Positions 49,182 to 59,338 of a stretch of DNA of 64,000 bases are shown here, piece by piece (the stretch's first letter is position 1; every line of letters starts with the position of its first letter). The stretch comes from Vibrio fortis (GTDB lineage: Bacteria; Pseudomonadota; Gammaproteobacteria; Enterobacterales; Vibrionaceae). Made by a program: the position numbers and the translations under genes. The stretch lies in contig NZ_JFFR01000025.1 of the NCBI RefSeq assembly GCF_000695685.1, forward strand, positions 1 to 64,000, given 5' to 3'. Under the pieces are notes generated by a model. The model saw nothing but the letters and a program-made list of their open reading frames with translations, did not search any database and was not told the origin of the DNA.

Positions 49182-49597
49182 AACAATCTCCTTTGTTTAT
49201 TATTTAATCCGTCCAGGATGTTTATGTGCCATTTTTTTACTGGTCTTACGTGGGAAAGTCAATTTTTCTGCAGCTTTGTGTGCACTTGTTAGTGTTTTTT
49301 ACATTAAATTCGTTAAAAATCTGTGCTGTGTAGCATTATTTGTTACATCAATTGTATTAGAATGTTGCCGTCCGTATAGTGGCGCTGAAAAGTTTGGTTA
49401 AAACCTTATAAATGCAAGGCTAAGAAGAAATGTGAGGTGTCTTCGTTAACCTTGTTGTTAACAAAAATTTTACAATTAACTCAGGCTCAACTTCGGTTAT
49501 TTGTTAAGTTAATGTTAAATTTTGCAGGTTTGCGACCAAATTTTGTCCATAACAATATCAAAGGTTATTTAATGACCGTAATGCTCAATGGAGCTGA
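49182..49597. promoter_or_regulatory. Divergent gltA/sdhC control region
   Basis: 416 AT-rich bases. Tandem TGTTAA units at 49502-49518 (TGTTAAGTTAATGTTAA, 11-base period) resemble an ArcA box. GTTAAC also occurs at 49445-49450 and 49457-49462. These fit oxygen control of TCA genes. Promoter elements could not be assigned with certainty. Confidence 0.45.
49502..49518. promoter_or_regulatory. Candidate ArcA-type direct repeat
   Basis: TGTTAAGTTAATGTTAA contains two TGTTAA units 11 bases apart, the spacing used by ArcA response-regulator sites. It is about 80-95 bases before the sdhC start. Confidence 0.45.
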
Positions 49598-49990
49598 GTG
49601 AGCAAGCCCGTGAAAGAAAGAAAGACAAGACCTGTTAATTTAGATTTGCAGACTATCCACTTTCCTATCACAGCAATAGCTTCCATCCTACACCGCGTGT
49701 CTGGGGTGATTACTTTTGTTGCGATTGGAATTTTACTTTATTTATTAAACATTTCCCTCTCTTCCCCAGTAGGCTTTGCGGAAGCAAGCGACATCGTCGA
49801 TGGCTTTTTCGTTAAGTTTATTCTGTGGGGCATTTTAACCGCTTTGGCATACCACATTGCTGGTGGTATTCGTCACCTTCTTATGGACCTAGGTCACTTT
49901 GAAGAGCTGGAATCTGGCGCTAAGAGCGCTAAGGTTGCATTCGCAGCGACAGCGGTATTGTCTCTACTAGCGGGGATCTTAGTATGGTAA
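49598..49990 (+). CDS. sdhC: Succinate dehydrogenase cytochrome b556 subunit
   Basis: Membrane anchor of complex II, 130 residues with three membrane helices (about 32-55, 70-93, 108-128). RPVNLDLQTIHFPITAIASILHRVSG holds the quinone-site Ser/Arg, and the heme ligand His lies in AGGIRHLLMDLGH. Translation begins at GTG 49598 after GGAG. sdhD overlaps its end by 7 bases. First gene of sdhCDAB. Confidence 0.95.
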   Translation: MSKPVKERKTRPVNLDLQTIHFPITAIASILHRVSGVITFVAIGILLYLLNISLSSPVGFAEASDIVDGFFVKFILWGILTALAYHIAGGIRHLLMDLGHFEELESGAKSAKVAFAATAVLSLLAGILVW

Positions 49991-50328
49991 ACAACGTTTC
50001 TACATTTGGTCGTAATGGCGTTCACGATTTTCTACTGATTCGTGCAACTGCAATCATTATGACGCTTTATACAATTTATTTGGTGAGCTTTTGTGCCTTC
50101 ACCGATATTTCTTACGTATCATGGACTCAGTTCTTTGGTGGAACCTTCACTAAAGTCTTTACCATGTTAGCGCTTACCTCGGTTCTTGTTCACGCTTGGA
50201 TCGGTCTATGGCAAGTGCTAACCGACTACATCAAATGCGCGAAACTGCGTGTTGGTCTTCAAGTAGGTGTAGTTGCGGTTCTTCTAGGATATTTCTTCTC
50301 TGGTCTGTTTGTTTTGTGGGGTGCGTAA
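49984..50328 (+). CDS. sdhD: Succinate dehydrogenase membrane anchor subunit
   Basis: Second membrane anchor, 114 residues with three helices (about 18-37, 53-78, 88-112). The heme ligand His lies in SVLVHAWIGLWQVLTDYIK, which also carries the quinone-site Asp-Tyr. Starts within sdhC and stops directly before the GTG of sdhA, showing tight coupling of all four subunits. Confidence 0.95.
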   Translation: MVNNVSTFGRNGVHDFLLIRATAIIMTLYTIYLVSFCAFTDISYVSWTQFFGGTFTKVFTMLALTSVLVHAWIGLWQVLTDYIKCAKLRVGLQVGVVAVLLGYFFSGLFVLWGA

Positions 50329-52095
50329 GTGACTATTCCTGTTCGTGAGTTTGATGCCGTAGTAATCGGCGCTGGTGGTGCAGGCATGCGTGCCGCACTA
50401 CAAATTTCTGAGCAAGGCCTTTCATGTGCATTGCTTTCTAAAGTATTTCCAACTCGTTCTCACACCGTATCTGCTCAAGGCGGTATCACGGTTGCGCTAG
50501 GTAATGCGCATGAGGATCACTGGGAACAACACATGTACGATACGGTTAAAGGCTCTGATTACATCGGTGACCAAGACGCTATCGAATATATGTGTAAAAA
50601 TGGCCCAGAATCAGTTATCGAACTAGAGAAGATGGGTCTTCCATTCTCTCGTTTTGATAACGGCACCATTTACCAACGTCCTTTTGGTGGCCAATCGAAA
50701 AACTTTGGTGGTGAGCAAGCGGCTCGTACCGCTGCGGCAGCTGACCGTACTGGTCACGCACTGCTACACACGCTGTACCAGCAAAACATCAAGCATAAAA
50801 CAACCGTATTCTCTGAGTGGTATGCGCTTGATCTTGTGAAGAACGAAGACGGTGCCATCCTTGGTACAACAGCACTTTGCATGGAAACTGGCGAAGTATG
50901 CTACTTCAAAGCGAAAGCAACTATCCTAGCAACTGGTGGTGCTGGTCGTATTTACGCTTCAACGACAAACGCGCACATCAATACTGGTGACGGTGTTGGT
51001 ATGGCGATCCGTGCTGGCGTTCCAATGCAAGATATCGAAATGTGGCAGTTCCACCCAACGGGTATCGCTGGCGCAGGTGTTCTTGTAACGGAAGGTTGTC
51101 GTGGTGAGGGTGGTTACCTTCTAAATAAAGACGGCGAGCGCTTCATGGAACGTTACGCGCCAAACGCGAAAGACTTAGCGGGTCGTGACGTTGTTGCTCG
51201 TTCAATGATGGTTGAAATCCGTGAAGGTCGTGGCTGTGACGGTCCTTGGGGTCCACACATCAAACTGAAACTGGATCACCTAGGTAAGGAGACGCTTGAA
51301 TCTCGTCTACCTGGCGTTTGTGAACTGTCTCGTACATTCGCACACGTTGACCCAGTAAAAGAGCCAATTCCAGTAATCCCAACATGTCACTACATGATGG
51401 GTGGTGTTCCGACGCAAGTTTCTGGTCAAGCGATCAAGCAAGCTGAAGACGGTAGCGATGTTGAAGTACAAGGTCTATTCGCTTGTGGTGAGATTGCTTC
51501 AGTATCTGTACACGGTGCGAACCGTCTAGGTGGTAACTCGCTACTTGACTTGGTTGTATTCGGTCGTGCGACAGGTCTACACCTAGGTGAGACACTGAAG
51601 AAGCAAGCGGATGCGAAGCCAGCAACTGAAGAAGACATTGCACGTTCACTAGAGCGCTACAACCGTTGGGAAAACAGCACAGACGGTGAAGATCCAGCGC
51701 AGATCCGTAAAGATCTACAGCAATGTATGCAGAACAACTTCTCTGTATTCCGTGAAGGTAAAGCAATGGCTGAGGGCCTAGAAGAGCTTAAAGCGATTCG
51801 TGAGCGTCTGAAGAATGCACACCTTTCTGACAAGTCTACAGAATTCAATACTCAGCGTATTGAGTGTCTAGAGCTTGAAAACCTAATGGAAACAGCTTAC
51901 GCGACTGCTGTAGCGGCTAACTACCGTACAGAGAGCCGTGGTGCACACGCGCGTTTTGACTTCCCTGATCGTGATGATGAGCAATGGCTATGCCACACGC
52001 TTTACAATCCAGATACAGAAGAGATGTCTAAGCGTAACGTCAACATGGAACCTATCCACCGTGAAGCGTTCCCACCAAAAGCACGTACGTACTAA
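50329..52095 (+). CDS. sdhA: Succinate dehydrogenase flavoprotein subunit
   Basis: Catalytic subunit of 588 residues oxidising succinate to fumarate with covalent FAD. The dinucleotide motif [11 protein letters not shown], the FAD-linked His in [10 protein letters not shown], and the active-site stretches [11 protein letters not shown] and HYMMGGVPT are present. The C-terminal [16 protein letters not shown] is typical. GTG start at 50329, touching the sdhD stop. It faces the cytoplasm, bound to SdhB. Confidence 0.98.
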   Translation: MTIPVREFDAVVIGAGGAGMRAALQISEQGLSCALLSKVFPTRSHTVSAQGGITVALGNAHEDHWEQHMYDTVKGSDYIGDQDAIEYMCKNGPESVIELEKMGLPFSRFDNGTIYQRPFGGQSKNFGGEQAARTAAAADRTGHALLHTLYQQNIKHKTTVFSEWYALDLVKNEDGAILGTTALCMETGEVCYFKAKATILATGGAGRIYASTTNAHINTGDGVGMAIRAGVPMQDIEMWQFHPTGIAGAGVLVTEGCRGEGGYLLNKDGERFMERYAPNAKDLAGRDVVARSMMVEIREGRGCDGPWGPHIKLKLDHLGKETLESRLPGVCELSRTFAHVDPVKEPIPVIPTCHYMMGGVPTQVSGQAIKQAEDGSDVEVQGLFACGEIASVSVHGANRLGGNSLLDLVVFGRATGLHLGETLKKQADAKPATEEDIARSLERYNRWENSTDGEDPAQIRKDLQQCMQNNFSVFREGKAMAEGLEELKAIRERLKNAHLSDKSTEFNTQRIECLELENLMETAYATAVAANYRTESRGAHARFDFPDRDDEQWLCHTLYNPDTEEMSKRNVNMEPIHREAFPPKARTY

Positions 52096-52107
52096 GGAGA
52101 TCTAACC

Positions 52108-52821
52108 ATGAAACTGAATTTCTCTTTATACCGTTACAACCCAGATGTTGACCAAAAACCTTACATGAAGGACTACGTCCTTGAAGTAGACGAAGGGTCA
52201 GACATGATGCTTTTGGACGCTCTTATCCTACTAAAAGAGCAAGATCCAACAATTTCATTCCGTCGTTCATGCCGTGAAGGTGTATGTGGTTCTGACGGTC
52301 TTAACATGAATGGTAAAAATGGACTGGCATGTATCACTCCATTGTCTGCGCTGTCTGGCCAAGACAAGATTGTGATTCGCCCACTACCGGGTCTACCTGT
52401 TGTGCGTGACCTTATCGTGGACATGACTCAGTTCTACAACAACTACGAAAAAGTGAAGCCATTCTTAGTGTCTGATGGCGATGTGCCACCGTCACGCGAA
52501 AACCTACAAACCCCTGATGAACGAGCGCATTTGGATGGGTTGTATGAATGTATCATGTGTGCATGTTGTACAACGTCTTGTCCTTCTTTCTGGTGGAACC
52601 CAGACAAGTTCATCGGTCCTGCAGGCCTACTAGCTGCTTACCGTTGGTTAATTGATAGCCGAGATACAGCGACAGATGAACGTTTGTCTGATCTTGATGA
52701 TGCATTTAGCGTTTTTCGTTGCCATGGCATCATGAATTGTGTAAGTGTTTGTCCTAAGGGATTAAATCCGACGAAAGCGATTGGTCACATCAAGACCATG
52801 CTTGTAAATCGCTCGGTTTAA
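52108..52821 (+). CDS. sdhB: Succinate dehydrogenase iron-sulfur subunit
   Basis: Electron-transfer subunit of 237 residues. The [2Fe-2S] cysteines lie in SCREGVCGSDGLNMNG ... LAC. The [4Fe-4S] and [3Fe-4S] cysteines lie in CIMCACCTTSCPSFWW and FRCHGIMNCVSVCPKGLNP. It has a good ribosome site (AAGGAG) 12 bases after sdhA. A GC-rich hairpin follows before sucA. Confidence 0.98.
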   Translation: MKLNFSLYRYNPDVDQKPYMKDYVLEVDEGSDMMLLDALILLKEQDPTISFRRSCREGVCGSDGLNMNGKNGLACITPLSALSGQDKIVIRPLPGLPVVRDLIVDMTQFYNNYEKVKPFLVSDGDVPPSRENLQTPDERAHLDGLYECIMCACCTTSCPSFWWNPDKFIGPAGLLAAYRWLIDSRDTATDERLSDLDDAFSVFRCHGIMNCVSVCPKGLNPTKAIGHIKTMLVNRSV

Positions 52822-52828
52822 GAAATAA

Positions 52829-52864
52829 AAAAATTGCCGCCCTAGCTGTTTTGGGCGGCCTTTT
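52829..52864 (+). terminator. Hairpin between sdhB and sucA
   Basis: GCCGCCC (52836-52842) pairs with GGGCGGC (52853-52859), followed by CTTTT. The short T-run suggests partial termination, leaving sucABCD below sdh levels. Confidence 0.7.
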
Positions 52865-52919
52865 AATAGCTCGGCTATAAGACCGCAGCAAACGTGAAAA
52901 CTACTGGTTAAGGGAAAAT

Positions 52920-55736
52920 ATGCACAACGGCGTGATGAAGGCATGGCTCGAGTCTTCACACTTGGCTGGCGCCAATGCAACATACGTAGAGGAACTCTAC
53001 GAACTGTATCTAAGTGACCCCGACTTGGTAAGTGACGAATGGAGAAGCGTTTTTGAAGAGTTGCCTGTGCAAGCTTCAGAAGCGGTGGAACAACCACACT
53101 CTCGTGTTCGTGAATACTTCCGACGACTCGCTCAAGAAACAAAGCATTACAGTGTCCAAGTTAGTGATCCAGATGTCGATGCGAAACAAGTAAAGGTTCT
53201 GCAACTTATTAATGCTTACCGATTCCGTGGGCATCAAGCAGCAAACCTAGACCCACTAGGTTTATGGAAAAGAGATACAGTCGCTGAACTGGATCCTTCC
53301 TTCCACACTCTCACCGAAGAAGACCTCAACGAGACGTTTAACGTCGGCTCTTACGCGATTGGCCAAGAGACGATGGTTCTTAAAGATCTCTACAAATCTT
53401 TGAAGCAGACGTATTGTGGTTCTATCGGTGCAGAATACATGCACATGACTAACACAGAACAAAAACGTTGGATTCAACAACGTCTAGAGTCTGTTTCTGG
53501 TCAACCATCATTCAATAAAGAAGAGAAGCAAGCTTTCCTTGAAGAGCTAACTGCTGCTGAAGGTCTTGAGCGCTACCTTGGTGCTAAATTCCCAGGCGCG
53601 AAACGTTTCTCTCTAGAAGGTGGTGATGCTTTGATTCCAATGACGAAAGAGATCATTCGTCATGCTGGTGGTCAAGGTATGCGTGAAGTTGTTATTGGTA
53701 TGGCTCACCGTGGTCGTTTGAACATGCTGGTGAACGTACTTGGTAAGAAGCCACAAGACCTATTCGACGAGTTTGCTGGCAAACACGACGAAACATGGGG
53801 TACAGGTGATGTGAAATATCACCAAGGTTTCTCTGCTGACTTCGCAACTCCAGGTGGCGATGTTCACCTAGCGTTGGCATTTAACCCGTCTCACCTTGAG
53901 ATTGTAAACCCAGTAGTTATTGGTTCAGTTCGTGCTCGTCAAGATCGTCTAGACGATAAAGATGGCAGCAGCGTACTACCTATTACTATTCACGGTGACT
54001 CTGCAATTGCAGGTCAAGGTGTAGTTCAAGAGACATTCAACATGTCTCAAGCACGTGGCTTCTGTGTTGGCGGTACTGTTCGTATCGTTGTTAACAACCA
54101 AGTTGGCTTCACAACGTCAAATCCACGTGACACGCGTTCTACTATGTACTGTACTGATATCGCTAAGATGGTACAGGCACCGATTTTCCACGTTAATGCA
54201 GATGACCCAGAAGCAGTAGCTTTCGTTGCGCGTCTGGCACTGGATTACCGTAATACGTTCAAGCGCGATGTTGTTATCGACCTTGTTTGCTACCGTCGTC
54301 ACGGTCACAACGAAGCCGATGAGCCGAATGCAACTCAACCGCTGATGTACCAAAAAATCAAGAAGCATCCAACACCACGTAAGCTATATGCTGACATCCT
54401 AATGGAGCGCGGTGAGTTTGGTATCGACACAGCAACTCAGCTGGTGAACGAATACCGTGATGCTCTAGACCATGGTGAAGTTGTCGTTAAAGAGTGGCGC
54501 CCAATGGCACTGCACTCTGTAGACTGGAGCCCATACATTGGTCACGATTGGAACATCGATTGGAACAGCAAAATTGATATCGAGCGTCTAAAAGAGCTTG
54601 GTACTAAGCTGTGCCAATACCCAGATAGTCATAAGCTACAAAGCCGAGTAAACAAACTGTACAACGATCGTACTGCCATGATTAATGGTGAGAAACAAGT
54701 TGATTGGGGTATGGCGGAGACGCTTGCGTATGCGACTCTGGTTGATGATGGTAAACGTATCCGTATTTCTGGCCAAGATTCAGGCCGTGGTACTTTCTTC
54801 CACCGTCACTCTGTTCTACACAACCAAACAGATGCGAGCACTTATGTTCCACTAGCGAACATTCACGATAAGCAGGGTCCTTTCCAAGTATTTGACTCAG
54901 TACTATCTGAAGAAGCAGTTCTGGCGTTTGAATACGGCTACGCAACAGCAGAGCCAAGCGGCTTAACCCTTTGGGAAGCACAGTTTGGTGATTTTGCGAA
55001 TGGCGCTCAAGTAGTTATCGATCAATTCATCTCGTCTGGTGAGCAAAAATGGGCACGTCTATGTGGTCTAACAATGCTGCTTCCACACGGTTACGAAGGT
55101 CAAGGTCCAGAGCACTCTTCTGCACGTCTAGAGCGTTACCTACAGCTATGTGCTGAACAGAACATGCAGGTTGTTGTTCCATCAACACCAGCACAGGTTT
55201 ACCACATGATTCGTCGTCAGGTTGTACGTCCAATGCGTCGTCCTCTGATTGTTATGTCTCCTAAGTCATTGCTGCGTCACCCACTGTGTACGTCTTCACT
55301 TGAAGATCTTGCAGAGGGTACATTCCAGCCAGCAATTGCTGAGATTGATGACATCAAGCCAGAGAACGTCAAACGCGTAGTGTTCTGTTCAGGTAAGGTT
55401 TACTTTGACCTGCTAGAACAGCGCCGTAAGAACGAACAAGACGATGTTGCTATTGTGCGTATCGAGCAGCTATACCCATTCCCTCTTGAGGAAGTTCAAG
55501 CTGCGATTGCACAGTACACAAATGTTGAAGATTACGTTTGGTGTCAAGAAGAGCCACAAAACCAAGGTGCTTGGTACAGCAGCCAACACAACTTCCGTGC
55601 TGCGATTCCAGCGGGTGCTGATCTTAAATATGCAGGCCGTCCTGCTTCAGCATCACCTGCGGTTGGCTACATGTCAGTACACTTGAAACAACAAAAAGCG
55701 TTAATTGAAGACGCTCTGACCCTACTTTCGAACTAG
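52920..55736 (+). CDS. sucA: 2-oxoglutarate dehydrogenase E1 component
   Basis: ThDP-dependent decarboxylase of 938 residues. The N-terminal region begins MKAWLESSHLAGANATYVEELYELY, the segment that binds E2. ThDP and magnesium motifs are in HGDSAIAGQGVVQETFNMSQ, and GMAHRGRLNMLVNVLGK and FEYGYATAEPSGLTLWEAQFGDFANGAQ are diagnostic in pieces. Start is the ATG at 52920 (MHNGVMKAW), as in E. coli SucA. It is linked to sucB 21 bases on. Confidence 0.97.
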   Translation: MHNGVMKAWLESSHLAGANATYVEELYELYLSDPDLVSDEWRSVFEELPVQASEAVEQPHSRVREYFRRLAQETKHYSVQVSDPDVDAKQVKVLQLINAYRFRGHQAANLDPLGLWKRDTVAELDPSFHTLTEEDLNETFNVGSYAIGQETMVLKDLYKSLKQTYCGSIGAEYMHMTNTEQKRWIQQRLESVSGQPSFNKEEKQAFLEELTAAEGLERYLGAKFPGAKRFSLEGGDALIPMTKEIIRHAGGQGMREVVIGMAHRGRLNMLVNVLGKKPQDLFDEFAGKHDETWGTGDVKYHQGFSADFATPGGDVHLALAFNPSHLEIVNPVVIGSVRARQDRLDDKDGSSVLPITIHGDSAIAGQGVVQETFNMSQARGFCVGGTVRIVVNNQVGFTTSNPRDTRSTMYCTDIAKMVQAPIFHVNADDPEAVAFVARLALDYRNTFKRDVVIDLVCYRRHGHNEADEPNATQPLMYQKIKKHPTPRKLYADILMERGEFGIDTATQLVNEYRDALDHGEVVVKEWRPMALHSVDWSPYIGHDWNIDWNSKIDIERLKELGTKLCQYPDSHKLQSRVNKLYNDRTAMINGEKQVDWGMAETLAYATLVDDGKRIRISGQDSGRGTFFHRHSVLHNQTDASTYVPLANIHDKQGPFQVFDSVLSEEAVLAFEYGYATAEPSGLTLWEAQFGDFANGAQVVIDQFISSGEQKWARLCGLTMLLPHGYEGQGPEHSSARLERYLQLCAEQNMQVVVPSTPAQVYHMIRRQVVRPMRRPLIVMSPKSLLRHPLCTSSLEDLAEGTFQPAIAEIDDIKPENVKRVVFCSGKVYFDLLEQRRKNEQDDVAIVRIEQLYPFPLEEVQAAIAQYTNVEDYVWCQEEPQNQGAWYSSQHNFRAAIPAGADLKYAGRPASASPAVGYMSVHLKQQKALIEDALTLLSN

Positions 55737-55757
55737 AAGTAAAAGGAAAACACAGAT

Positions 55758-56966
55758 ATGACAATTGAAATTCTGGTTCCAGATTTACCTGAATCGGTGG
55801 CTGACGCAACAGTCGCAACTTGGCACAAACAACCGGGTGAAGCGGTTGAACGCGATGAAGTCATCGTAGATATTGAAACTGACAAAGTGGTTCTAGAAGT
55901 ACCAGCTCCAGAAGCAGGTGTTCTAGAGGCAATCATCGAAGAAGAAGGTGCAACAGTACTTTCTAAGCAACTTATCGCTAAGCTTAAGCCTGGCGCGGTT
56001 GCTGGTGAACCAACGACTGATACAACAGAAGATACTGAAGCATCTCCAGACAAGCGCCACAAAGCGACGCTTTCTGAAGAGAGCAACGACGCGCTAAGCC
56101 CAGCAGTTCGTCGTCTTCTAGCTGAACACAACCTACAACCAGCTGATGTTAAAGGCACTGGCGTAGGCGGTCGTATCACTCGTGAAGACATCGATGCGCA
56201 CCTAGCGGCAGCGAAATCTGCACCTAAAGCAGAAGCTCCTGCAGCGGTAGAAGCACCAGCAGCAGCTCGTAGCCAAAAGCGTGTACCAATGACTCGTCTA
56301 CGTAAAACAGTCGCTAACCGTCTGCTTGAAGCGAAGAACAGCACTGCAATGCTAACGACGTTCAACGAAGTAAACATGAAGCCAATCATGGACCTTCGTA
56401 AGCAGTACAAAGACCAGTTCGAGAAGCGCCACGACACGCGTCTAGGTTTCATGTCTTTCTACGTGAAAGCAGTAACTGAAGCATTGAAGCGTTACCCAGA
56501 AGTAAACGCGTCTATCGACGGTGATGATATCGTTTACCACAACTACTTCGACATTAGCATGGCGGTATCTACGCCACGTGGTCTAGTAACTCCAGTACTT
56601 AAAGACTGTGACACTCTAGGTTTCGCTGATATCGAAAAAGGCATCAAAGAGTTAGCGATCAAAGGCCGTGACGGCAAGCTAACTGTTGATGAGCTTATGG
56701 GTGGTAACTTCACTATTACAAACGGCGGTGTATTTGGTTCACTAATGTCAACGCCAATCATCAACCCACCACAAGCGGCTATCCTGGGTATGCATAAGAT
56801 CCAAGAGCGTCCAATGGCGGTTGACGGTAAGGTTGAAATCCTACCGATGATGTACCTAGCGCTATCTTACGACCACCGTCTAATCGATGGCCGTGAGTCA
56901 GTTGGCTTCCTAGTAACGATTAAAGAGCTACTAGAAGATCCAGCACGTCTCCTATTAGACGTTTAA
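55758..56966 (+). CDS. sucB: 2-oxoglutarate dehydrogenase E2 component (dihydrolipoyl succinyltransferase)
   Basis: E2 core of 402 residues. One lipoyl domain (1-about 78) has the lipoylated Lys43 in [11 protein letters not shown] hinge follows, then the E1/E3-binding domain (about 113-150: [20 protein letters not shown]), an Ala/Pro-rich linker, and the catalytic domain (about 175-402) with the active His373 in [12 protein letters not shown]. The E3 gene (lpdA) is not in this window. Confidence 0.97.
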   Translation: MTIEILVPDLPESVADATVATWHKQPGEAVERDEVIVDIETDKVVLEVPAPEAGVLEAIIEEEGATVLSKQLIAKLKPGAVAGEPTTDTTEDTEASPDKRHKATLSEESNDALSPAVRRLLAEHNLQPADVKGTGVGGRITREDIDAHLAAAKSAPKAEAPAAVEAPAAARSQKRVPMTRLRKTVANRLLEAKNSTAMLTTFNEVNMKPIMDLRKQYKDQFEKRHDTRLGFMSFYVKAVTEALKRYPEVNASIDGDDIVYHNYFDISMAVSTPRGLVTPVLKDCDTLGFADIEKGIKELAIKGRDGKLTVDELMGGNFTITNGGVFGSLMSTPIINPPQAAILGMHKIQERPMAVDGKVEILPMMYLALSYDHRLIDGRESVGFLVTIKELLEDPARLLLDV

Positions 56967-56975
56967 TATCGCTAA

Positions 56976-57006
56976 AACGTCTAGTTGTGCTCAACAGCTA
57001 GACGTT
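56976..57006 (+). other. Stem-loop in the sucB-sucC gap
   Basis: AACGTCTAG (56976-56984) pairs perfectly with CTAGACGTT (56998-57006). There is no T-run. The gap to sucC is 225 bases, unusually long for this operon, so an internal promoter or an mRNA processing site may lie here. Confidence 0.5.
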
Positions 57007-57191
57007 GATAGTTTCAAAGGCTAGGCTAGCTCGACGTCTGGCCTTCACTTGAGCCAACGATTACTTGTTAAATATTAACTGTTTATATGAGTAGTCTTGG
57101 CTGATTTGAGAAGACCCTACAGACGTAACACAGATAACTGTGTCGTTATGGAAATAATAATCCCTTAAGGGAAAATAAACGGAATATCAAA

Positions 57192-58358
57192 ATGAATTTG
57201 CATGAATACCAAGCCAAACAGCTGTTTGCAGAATTCGGTTTGCCTGTACCAGAAGGTTTCGCATGTGATACAGCTCAAGAAGCTTTCGAAGCTGCGGGTC
57301 GTATCTCTACTGAAAAGAAAGTTGTTAAGTGTCAAGTACACGCTGGCGGTCGCGGTAAAGCGGGCGGTGTAGAACTACATGACACAAAAGAAGGCGTTAA
57401 AGAGTTTGCTCAAAAGTGGCTAGGTAAAAACCTAGTGACTTACCAAACAGATGCAAATGGTCAGCCTGTAACTAAAATCCTAGTTGAAGAAGCGTCTAAC
57501 ATCGCTAACGAACTTTACCTAGGCGCAGTTGTAGACCGTGCAACTCGTAAAATTGTATTCATGGCGTCTACTGAAGGCGGTGTGGACATTGAGAAAATCG
57601 CTGAAGAGACTCCTGAGTTGATTCACCAATCTGCGATTGATCCTCTAGTAGGTCCTCAAGCTTACCAAGGCCGTGAACTTGCGTTCAAACTTGGTCTAGT
57701 TGGCGACCAAATCAAACAGTTCGTTAAGATCTTCATGGGTCTTGGCCAAATGTTCTCTCAGTACGACCTAGCTCTACTAGAGATCAACCCACTTGTTATC
57801 ACTGGCGAAGGCAACCTTCTTTGTCTAGACGGCAAGATTAACATCGACTCAAACGCGATGTACCGTCAGCCTAAACTACGTGAAATGCACGATCCATCTC
57901 AAGAAGATGAGCGCGAAGCACACGCAGCACAGTGGGAACTGAACTACGTAGCACTAGACGGTAACGTTGGCTGTATGGTTAACGGTGCAGGTCTAGCAAT
58001 GGGTACGATGGATATCGTTAACCTACATGGTGGCAAACCAGCAAACTTCCTTGATGTAGGCGGCGGCGCAACAAAAGAGCGTGTAGCTGAAGCATTCAAG
58101 ATCATCCTTTCTGATGACAATGTTAGCGCAGTACTAGTAAACATCTTCGGTGGTATCGTTCGTTGTGACATGATCGCTGAAGGTATTATCGGTGCGGTTA
58201 AAGAAGTAGGCGTAACAGTACCAGTTGTTGTTCGTCTAGAAGGTACAAACGCAGACCTAGGTCGTGAAGTACTTGCTAATTCTGATGTTGATATCATTGC
58301 AGCTGAATCTCTAACAGATGCTGCTCAGAAAGTTGTTGCTGCTGCGGAGGCGAAATAA
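57192..58358 (+). CDS. sucC: Succinyl-CoA synthetase beta subunit
   Basis: ADP-forming beta subunit of 388 residues with an ATP-grasp nucleotide domain ([37 protein letters not shown]) and a C-terminal flavodoxin-like domain ([30 protein letters not shown]). Its stop overlaps the sucD ATG by one base, so the subunits are made together. Confidence 0.97.
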   Translation: MNLHEYQAKQLFAEFGLPVPEGFACDTAQEAFEAAGRISTEKKVVKCQVHAGGRGKAGGVELHDTKEGVKEFAQKWLGKNLVTYQTDANGQPVTKILVEEASNIANELYLGAVVDRATRKIVFMASTEGGVDIEKIAEETPELIHQSAIDPLVGPQAYQGRELAFKLGLVGDQIKQFVKIFMGLGQMFSQYDLALLEINPLVITGEGNLLCLDGKINIDSNAMYRQPKLREMHDPSQEDEREAHAAQWELNYVALDGNVGCMVNGAGLAMGTMDIVNLHGGKPANFLDVGGGATKERVAEAFKIILSDDNVSAVLVNIFGGIVRCDMIAEGIIGAVKEVGVTVPVVVRLEGTNADLGREVLANSDVDIIAAESLTDAAQKVVAAAEAK

Positions 58359-59230
58359 TGTCTGTACTAATTAACAAAGACACTAAAGTAATCTGTCAGG
58401 GTTTCACTGGCGGTCAAGGTACATTCCACTCAGAGCAAGCTATCGCATACGGTACGCAAATGGTTGGTGGTGTGTCTCCAGGTAAAGGTGGTCAAACTCA
58501 CCTTGGTCTTCCAGTATTCAACACTGTACGTGAAGCAGTAGAAGTGACTGGCGCGACAGCAACAGTTATCTACGTACCAGCACCTTTCTGTAAAGATGCA
58601 ATCCTTGAAGCGATCGACGCTGGTATCGAACTGATCGTAACGATCACTGAAGGTATTCCAACGACAGATATGATCGATGTTAAAGTGAAGCTAGAAGAAA
58701 CTGGCGTTCGCATGATCGGTCCTAACTGTCCAGGTCTTATCACTCCAGACGAGTGTAAGATTGGTATCATGCCTGGTCACATCCACAAGAAAGGTAAAGT
58801 AGGTATCGTATCTCGTTCAGGTACTCTTACTTACGAAGCAGTTAAACAAACAACAGACGAAGGCTTCGGTCAGTCTACATGTGTTGGTATCGGTGGTGAC
58901 CCAATCCCAGGTTCAAACTTCATCGATATCCTAAAACTGTTCCAAGAAGATCCTGAAACAGAAGCAATCGTAATGATTGGTGAAATCGGTGGTACAGCGG
59001 AAGAAGAAGCAGCAGCGTTCATCAAAGAGAACGTAACTAAGCCAGTTGTTTCTTACATCGCAGGTGTGACTGCTCCTCCAGGTAAGCGTATGGGCCATGC
59101 TGGCGCAATCATCTCTGGCGGTAAAGGTACTGCTGAAGACAAATTCGCAGCACTTGAAGCAGCAGGCGTTAAGACAGTTAAGTCTCTTGCTGACATCGGT
59201 AAAGGTCTACGCGAGATTACTGGTTGGTAA
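58358..59230 (+). CDS. sucD: Succinyl-CoA synthetase alpha subunit
   Basis: Alpha subunit of 290 residues. The CoA-binding Rossmann domain has [17 protein letters not shown]; the phosphorylated His247 lies in [14 protein letters not shown]. Ends with GLREITGW. Last gene of the sdhCDAB-sucABCD unit and followed by a strong terminator. Confidence 0.98.
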   Translation: MSVLINKDTKVICQGFTGGQGTFHSEQAIAYGTQMVGGVSPGKGGQTHLGLPVFNTVREAVEVTGATATVIYVPAPFCKDAILEAIDAGIELIVTITEGIPTTDMIDVKVKLEETGVRMIGPNCPGLITPDECKIGIMPGHIHKKGKVGIVSRSGTLTYEAVKQTTDEGFGQSTCVGIGGDPIPGSNFIDILKLFQEDPETEAIVMIGEIGGTAEEEAAAFIKENVTKPVVSYIAGVTAPPGKRMGHAGAIISGGKGTAEDKFAALEAAGVKTVKSLADIGKGLREITGW

Positions 59231-59257
59231 TCAGCGCTTTACAGTGATAGATAATAG

Positions 59258-59287
59258 AAAGGCTTGGTCGATGACCAAGCCTTTTTT
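59258..59287 (+). terminator. Terminator after sucD
   Basis: AAAGGCTTGGTC pairs with GACCAAGCCTTT over 12 bases with a 3-base loop, then more T residues. Confidence 0.93.
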
Positions 59288-59300
59288 GTATGTTCTCAAA

Positions 59301-59328
59301 GATACGAGATACGAGATACGAGATACGA
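59301..59328. repeat. Perfect tandem repeat, 4 x GATACGA
   Basis: Four exact copies of the 7-base unit GATACGA lie between the sucD terminator and the znuB stop. Diverged copies of the same unit flank the intergenic segment at 47558-47830. Function unknown; the unit is prone to slippage. Confidence 0.9.
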
Positions 59329-59338
59329 AAAAGTAACG

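Noticed and set aside
55733..56452. Long minus-strand reading frame opposite sucB
   Set aside because: It overlaps the lipoyl and linker coding region of sucB, has Ser/Ala/Arg-rich shadow composition and no family features.
49598..59230. Search for a missing lpdA (E3) inside the sdh-suc region
   Set aside because: No such frame is present; in vibrios E3 is normally encoded with the pyruvate dehydrogenase genes elsewhere.
59301..59328. CRISPR array
   Set aside because: The 7-base unit has no spacers and no cas genes are nearby; it is a simple tandem repeat.
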